Origin: Morchella semilibera
Taxonomy: Eukaryota; Ascomycota; Pezizomycetes; Pezizales; Morchellaceae
NCBI GenBank assembly: GCA_009192285.1
Contig: WBVU01000011.1
Span: 496,001 to 560,000 of the forward strand
Length of the DNA: 64,000 bases
Reading direction: 5' to 3'
This document shows positions 59,431-64,000 of the stretch, one piece after another. The position numbers and the translations under genes are program-made. A model generated the notes under the pieces. That model did not search any database. It worked only from the letters and a program-made list of their open reading frames with translations, and was not told the origin of the DNA. Numbering within the stretch: the first letter of the stretch is position 1; each line of letters opens with the position of its first letter.

Positions 59431-59500
59431 CGCTGCCGGATTGAAGCCGCTCAGACAGATCGCTCGCCACAGTTCATTGAGCGGCTTCAAACCAGCAGCG
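59431..59500. repeat. 70-nt hairpin with 13 + 6 bp stem
   Basis: TTGAAGCCGCTCA (59441-59453) is the exact reverse complement of TGAGCGGCTTCAA (59478-59490). Outside a 4x4 internal loop, CGCTGC and GCAGCG also pair. The loop is 24 nt. No T-run follows. Confidence 0.75.
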
Positions 59501-59533
59501 TGAGTATACTTCACATACTTCACACACACACAC

Positions 59534-59557
59534 GTTCTGTTCTGTTCTGTTCTGTTC
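59534..59557 (+). repeat. (GTTCT)n microsatellite
   Basis: Nearly five copies of GTTCT next to a short (CA)n run. Confidence 0.9.
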
Positions 59558-59571
59558 GTGCGAAGGCGCGC

Positions 59572-59589
59572 CGAGTGATCGTCTGTGAC
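59572..59589 (-). promoter_or_regulatory. Split motif site 16
   Basis: Reads GTCAC AGACG ATCACTCG. About 680 bp past ALG8. Confidence 0.5.
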
Positions 59590-60815
59590 TGGGCCTTGGT
59601 TGGGGCGATACGGTACATGTAGTTGGAGGTTTACTTCCTGCGTGTATGTATGTGTGAATATGGCCCCTACTGTTTCCTGGAGGAGGCCAGCTGCGGTGCG
59701 TATCTCTTGTTCCGTGGTTCTAGTACTAGTGCTCGGGGCATGTAAGTAGTTCCCCCCCCCCTCCCTTCGATTTCTGGACCGTCCGTTGCCTACATACTTG
59801 TACCGCCGCCGAACCCGGGGCCAGCTGGCCCCTAGGATACCAATGCCGGCGCCACAGTCCGTGTATTATTTCTTTTCCCGTCCCGACTCTGCACCCCTGC
59901 GCTCTGACTTCGTCACGGCATCGCATCGCAGAAAACGTTTGGCCCGCTCCGTTTACTCGGCTCTCTGCAGCTACCAGCGGGTGTCGCTGCTATATATATC
60001 CCACAGCGGCCGATCGCAGTGGGCTGGGTGGGTCAAGATCCTATTGGATCGTGCCGGCCCCCAATGTGCTGAAACGGGGGCAGAAATCTTTGGGGGTGGT
60101 TGGTGTCATAGAGTAGATGCTGGCCCCCTTTGAGGTCATTCGAGGGGGATGATGGTTGGAGATGTAGTTCTGCGGGCCGGTTTCGGCCCGTGGGAGCCAG
60201 TGAGGGGCTTTTCCACACCCGAGCGGGAGATCGATCAGCAACAGCCAATCCCTTCACGCACGCAGAGGGTTATCAACCTATAATCGAAATGGACCAATTT
60301 CCTTACGGGTTGTCGCAGAGAAAGAATATGCCGAGAACCTGCCGGTTTCGTCGTAAAATAAACGGAAGAGAATGGGAATGTCCAGTCAGCCGGACGCAAC
60401 CTCCCCCCCCCTCCCCCCGGGGCGCCGGGCATATTTTTAGACTCTTGAGTAAATGCACCCATGGTTGTCTAGCCTGATCTTTCATGGCTTGGAGGGATAC
60501 AACCTAGGAATTGGATGAAGGTGCTACTCTCTGGAGTAGTATAAACAACATCACAGCTGAATTGAGCGCAATTCGATATCTACAGCGCAGGCACAGAAAC
60601 AGGATTGTTGGGAAAGCACCCTAGCTTCAGTAATAAGGCAATGTGCTTACTCCGCCCTGGTATTTTTAACGGTCTTGTGACATAGCACATATATCTGGCC
60701 CCGTTATTATGATGGAAGGCAGGGTTTTTCTGACTGTTCCCTTACCTGACTCCGTTCGACGCTGATACTGGACCGAGGCAACCTTATTATCACAACCTTC
60801 ACATGCCAAGAAAGG

Positions 60816-60833
60816 CGAGTGATATCTTGTGAG
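60816..60833 (-). promoter_or_regulatory. Split motif site 17
   Basis: Reads CTCAC AAGAT ATCACTCG. Confidence 0.45.
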
Positions 60834-61238
60834 TAGCTGGGTCTCATTTACAATTCTCAATCGATGAGCAGAGAATCTAGATACACAGAGATCTCTTCCC
60901 TCTAGGGCAATGTAATACAAAGGATTATGCCCGCCACAATTCTCTCCCGTTCGATCGTACCGCGGACATCGAAAGCCAACGAATAAAGCCAATCCGAGAA
61001 AACTATACCCCATCATTCGAACGGGAGCCACCGCCCCCACGCGCCGGCTTGGTCCGATAGAAGCTTAATGTGCCATTGGCCAGTCTCAGGCCGGTTGCCT
61101 CTTATTACTTACCCCTGGGGTCCCTTCCTTCCTTTCCATCCCTCGTAGTCTGGGGGAATTATGGCAAGGATTTCTCCCAATTTTTTTTTTTTACAAACAA
61201 TATCTTCAACTAGAAGTTTGTTTGATACCGGTCATAGC

Positions 61239-61256
61239 GTCATAAAACATCACTCG
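61239..61256 (+). promoter_or_regulatory. Split motif site 18
   Basis: Reads GTCAT AAAAC ATCACTCG, with an extra GTCAT eight bases upstream. Confidence 0.5.
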
Positions 61257-62241
61257 CTGGCGGTGCGGTTGCAAAGACTGCTCCGTAGAGGGCTGCCGAA
61301 TACATGCACCTTTGACGTCTTATACCAGAAAGGATGGGATTTTTTATAAAGCCCCGACCCCTGGGCCTGGCGAACGAGAGTCATACATGTGCCTTCAAGG
61401 CCTGTAGTTACTATTTTTCCCTTCCCCTCCTTAGGATAGACTAAAAACAGATACTGAAGGTGCCGGTGACGGGGATGGGGATAAACTGATGTCGCCCCTC
61501 TTGAGAATGCAGTAAGACTGCTGTATGCTTTGTACGTTGAGATAATACGGTAAATCCTTACCACGCTGCGCCAGGCAGGCAGTACCGACCCCCATGATGC
61601 TCCCCGGTACTGTATGTAATAGATCAGTATACCGTGGTAGCCCATGACGCACACATTTTGAAGCCGATGAAGCGTCACTTGTACAATAGTACCCCTCCCC
61701 ACGGCCGTAGCTAGGCAGGGTAAAGTATTCCTCGTCGAAACATAACCAGGTTCTTGCTTCAGTAAGCGGCTGTCGATACCCCGAACACTCTGTCGTAATC
61801 AAAAAACATAGACAACTCGAAATCAGGAAGGGCAGTGATCAAGGGAAAGAAAAGCCAACTATAACAGCACCACTTCCAGCGTTTTCAAAACTGTAACTAC
61901 CGAGAGGGGGGGGGGGGGTTAAGCTGTACGGAGTTGGCCAGACACGGTGCAGACTCCCTTGAGTAAATAAGACTTTTTTGTGGCCCTGAAAGTGGTTATC
62001 CTTTTTCTCTTCGTTCGACCTGACTACGGTACATCCATACGGCCTATTACGCGCTCTAGAGGCTCCCCAGTGCTAAATGATCCATAGAATAGTACAAGTA
62101 AGGCGCAAAACTACATGTAATATCCCGAGGATGCGCGTACCCGAAACAAAACCCTATACGTCCATCCAGACGCCCAGGTGTTATTTTTGGCTGCGCATAG
62201 TCCACCAACTAGAGACAGAACATGGAAGCCAAACACACAAA

Positions 62242-62259
62242 CGAGTGATATCGCGTGAT
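62242..62259 (-). promoter_or_regulatory. Split motif site 19
   Basis: Reads ATCAC GCGAT ATCACTCG. Confidence 0.5.
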
Positions 62260-62855
62260 TAGATGCTGCAACCAATACGGGTTTCTCTAGCAATTGATAG
62301 GAGTAGGTGTAGCTTCTGCAATTATCCCTTAATTGGACGGATGGAAGTGGTTAGATTCACGACCTGGACCGTGCACCCTTTAGTAAAGGATTTATATGGT
62401 AAGTAACAACAACAACAGAACCAAACAAGGGTTTCCAACAGTTGCCACACGGGGGTTAATATTAAATTTGACAACTTTCATCTCTAAGGGATAGAATATC
62501 TCAGTGGCTAATAGCTCAGTAGCTCGAACCGCAAGCGTACACTACAGTGTGCTACTACTCTACGTTTGGACCATGGACAGAGCGCTAGGTTATGTTGCAA
62601 CTGTGATACGAAAGATTGTCGTAATATGAGGAAAACCAACCTGGGGGGAGACGGCACCGGAGCTTTCCACTGATATCTAACAATGATTGTCATCTTTAAC
62701 GAGAGCTGAGCTATGTTCACCACGTTACAGAACTTGAACTCACTAACCCCCTTTCCGAAAAACAGCTACCGTACCCCTCTAGAGTCCAAGCCTCAATGAT
62801 GTCTTTAGATCAAAACAAGGGAGGCATCCTTCTAATATATAAATCATCCTAGGTA

Positions 62856-62887
62856 GGGGGGTTTGGGGGGTTTGGGGGGTTTGGGGG
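62856..62887 (+). repeat. Perfect G-quadruplex run, four G5-6 tracts separated by TTT
   Basis: Tracts of 6, 6, 6 and 5 G with identical TTT loops. It resembles a ciliate-type telomere repeat but stands alone. Confidence 0.9.
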
Positions 62888-64000
62888 TTATGTCAGTGGT
62901 CAGGCGAGTGTTAACTATTTATGTTCCTCTATCAACGCAGCGATATGTTTGATTTCCCCCTAATAGGCTTTGGTTACTGCTGGTCGTTATTAGGTGAAAC
63001 ATGACCCTAACCCTATGACTCCATGATCCACCTTAATTTCAAAATACACCCGGAACTTAGCGAATATAGATACGAGCTGCGCACATCCGGTCAGAGTATA
63101 CTCAAAAGAATAACCTTAATAATATTTACCGCGGACGCCGCCGGGTGTAAGCTTACAAGTAGAGTAGGAGTGGTTGTGGCGTGGCCCAAGCGCCAACCAT
63201 TTCACTCGGTTCCCATTGAGGGACTGAGTTACGGACTGAGCAGCCCAGGGTTGAATATTGATGGGATAACTGTTTATAAACAAGATGAAGTGAACTTAAA
63301 TCTAGGTCAATAGAATTCCATCTGGTCGAGAGTGAATTTGCTTCTATTCTTGCTGTGGATATTACCAGGCTGTGGCAGAATACATATATTGATCCCGGAT
63401 CCCCCGATATTGGAACATTGCGCCAGCAATTCTCTTTATCCTCCTAGTCAGGCTTCAGTAAACGATGAGCTGGGTTGACGATATTTTAAGCTCGAGCATC
63501 CCATTGAGATCCTGGCTATTTGGACCTGGACACGATAGTGGTGTTGATCGGTTTGAGGGCTGGGTTTTGGTTTTGAAAGCGATGAAGATACTGGGGCAGG
63601 AAGCTTGGGAACAGACCCCGTGAGATGTACATCTGATATGTAAGTGTTGACTTCACGGAGAAATATCTCAGTATTTGCTAACTTTCCGATACCATAGATT
63701 GTACTTCTTACTACCCACCCTTATGTCCGAGTCTGAGCATTGAAGAGGTGCTTACAGCTGCGCGCGCTGCAGGACAACGCTATAGATCTGAAATGGTTAG
63801 GAACATAGATGAGCAAATTGCGGCCCAGGATTTTCCCAAAATATAGACATAGAGTTTTACTACAAACTTCGATATAACGACCGGATTTCAAGTGGGTGTT
63901 GGTATGCATGTATGAATTATCAAGTGGGTGTTGGTCTGTACTCTGGATACTGTGTAATGTACGAATTTCATGTACTTTATGCCTTTGGTGTAACCGTGAT

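Larger units (their letters stand above)
58895..64000. other. Gene-free region with hairpins, tRNA-like element and G-quadruplex
   Basis: No gene recognised over 5.1 kb. Besides the separately listed elements it contains two TACATGTA palindromes (59614-59621, 62112-62119), a telomere-like ACCCTAACCCTA (63004-63015) and four split motif sites. ORFs of up to 150 codons on either strand (for example 61250-61702 minus) lack domain signatures and plausible spliced continuations. Confidence 0.5.

Noticed and set aside
61250-61802. Minus-strand ORFs of 123-150 codons
   Set aside because: Two overlapping frames of similar length with no recognisable domain, in a gene-free stretch of ordinary composition.

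Overview
The window is nuclear DNA of a filamentous ascomycete (Pezizomycotina). The evidence is the gene set (an Opy2-type HOG-pathway anchor, a class III chitin synthase, a trifunctional C1-tetrahydrofolate synthase, mitochondrial NADP-isocitrate dehydrogenase), short GT-AG introns of mostly 50-80 nt with CTRAY-like branch sites, CT-rich 5' flanks, and TTAGGG-type telomere motifs. High intron density (5-8 introns in housekeeping genes) and many exons of 10-30 nt suggest an early-diverging lineage such as Pezizomycetes or Orbiliomycetes. That placement is an inference.

Layout. 0-8 kb: OPY2 (+), then about 5 kb of gene-free DNA with a foldback element. 8-12.5 kb: a small secreted protein (+) and GUF1 (-). 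12.5-27.6 kb: a class III chitin synthase (-) and an F-box-like protein (-), separated by gene-free DNA rich in the palindrome TACATGTA. 30-37 kb: a gene-dense (+) block with a Mot1-type molybdate transporter, MAD2, a membrane-anchored histidine phosphatase and MBF1. 38-47 kb: ADE3-type C1-THF synthase, mitochondrial NADP-IDH, initiator tRNA-Met and NBP35, all (+). 47-50.7 kb: gene-free. 50.7-59 kb: GC-rich block with a conserved protein of unknown function (-), UTP5 (-) and ALG8 (+), the last two divergent. 59-64 kb: gene-free with hairpins, a tRNA-like element and a G-quadruplex run.

The genes are mainly housekeeping: mitochondrial translation (GUF1), cell wall and osmosensing (chitin synthase, OPY2), one-carbon and NADPH metabolism (ADE3, IDP), cytosolic Fe-S assembly (NBP35), ribosome biogenesis (UTP5), N-glycosylation (ALG8), spindle checkpoint (MAD2) and transcription coactivation (MBF1). 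No secondary-metabolite cluster, intact transposon ORF or defence system was recognised.

The most unusual signal is non-coding. An 18-bp split motif, RTCAY-N5-ATCACTCG, occurs at 19 intergenic positions (17 with the strict TCAY-N5-ATCACTCG core) on both strands, while its five central bases vary freely. It looks like a family of protein-binding sites rather than copies of one repeat. A second over-represented word, TACATGTA, occurs 24 times, also only outside genes. Exon boundaries were placed by reading splice sites and conserved protein families by eye, without transcript data.
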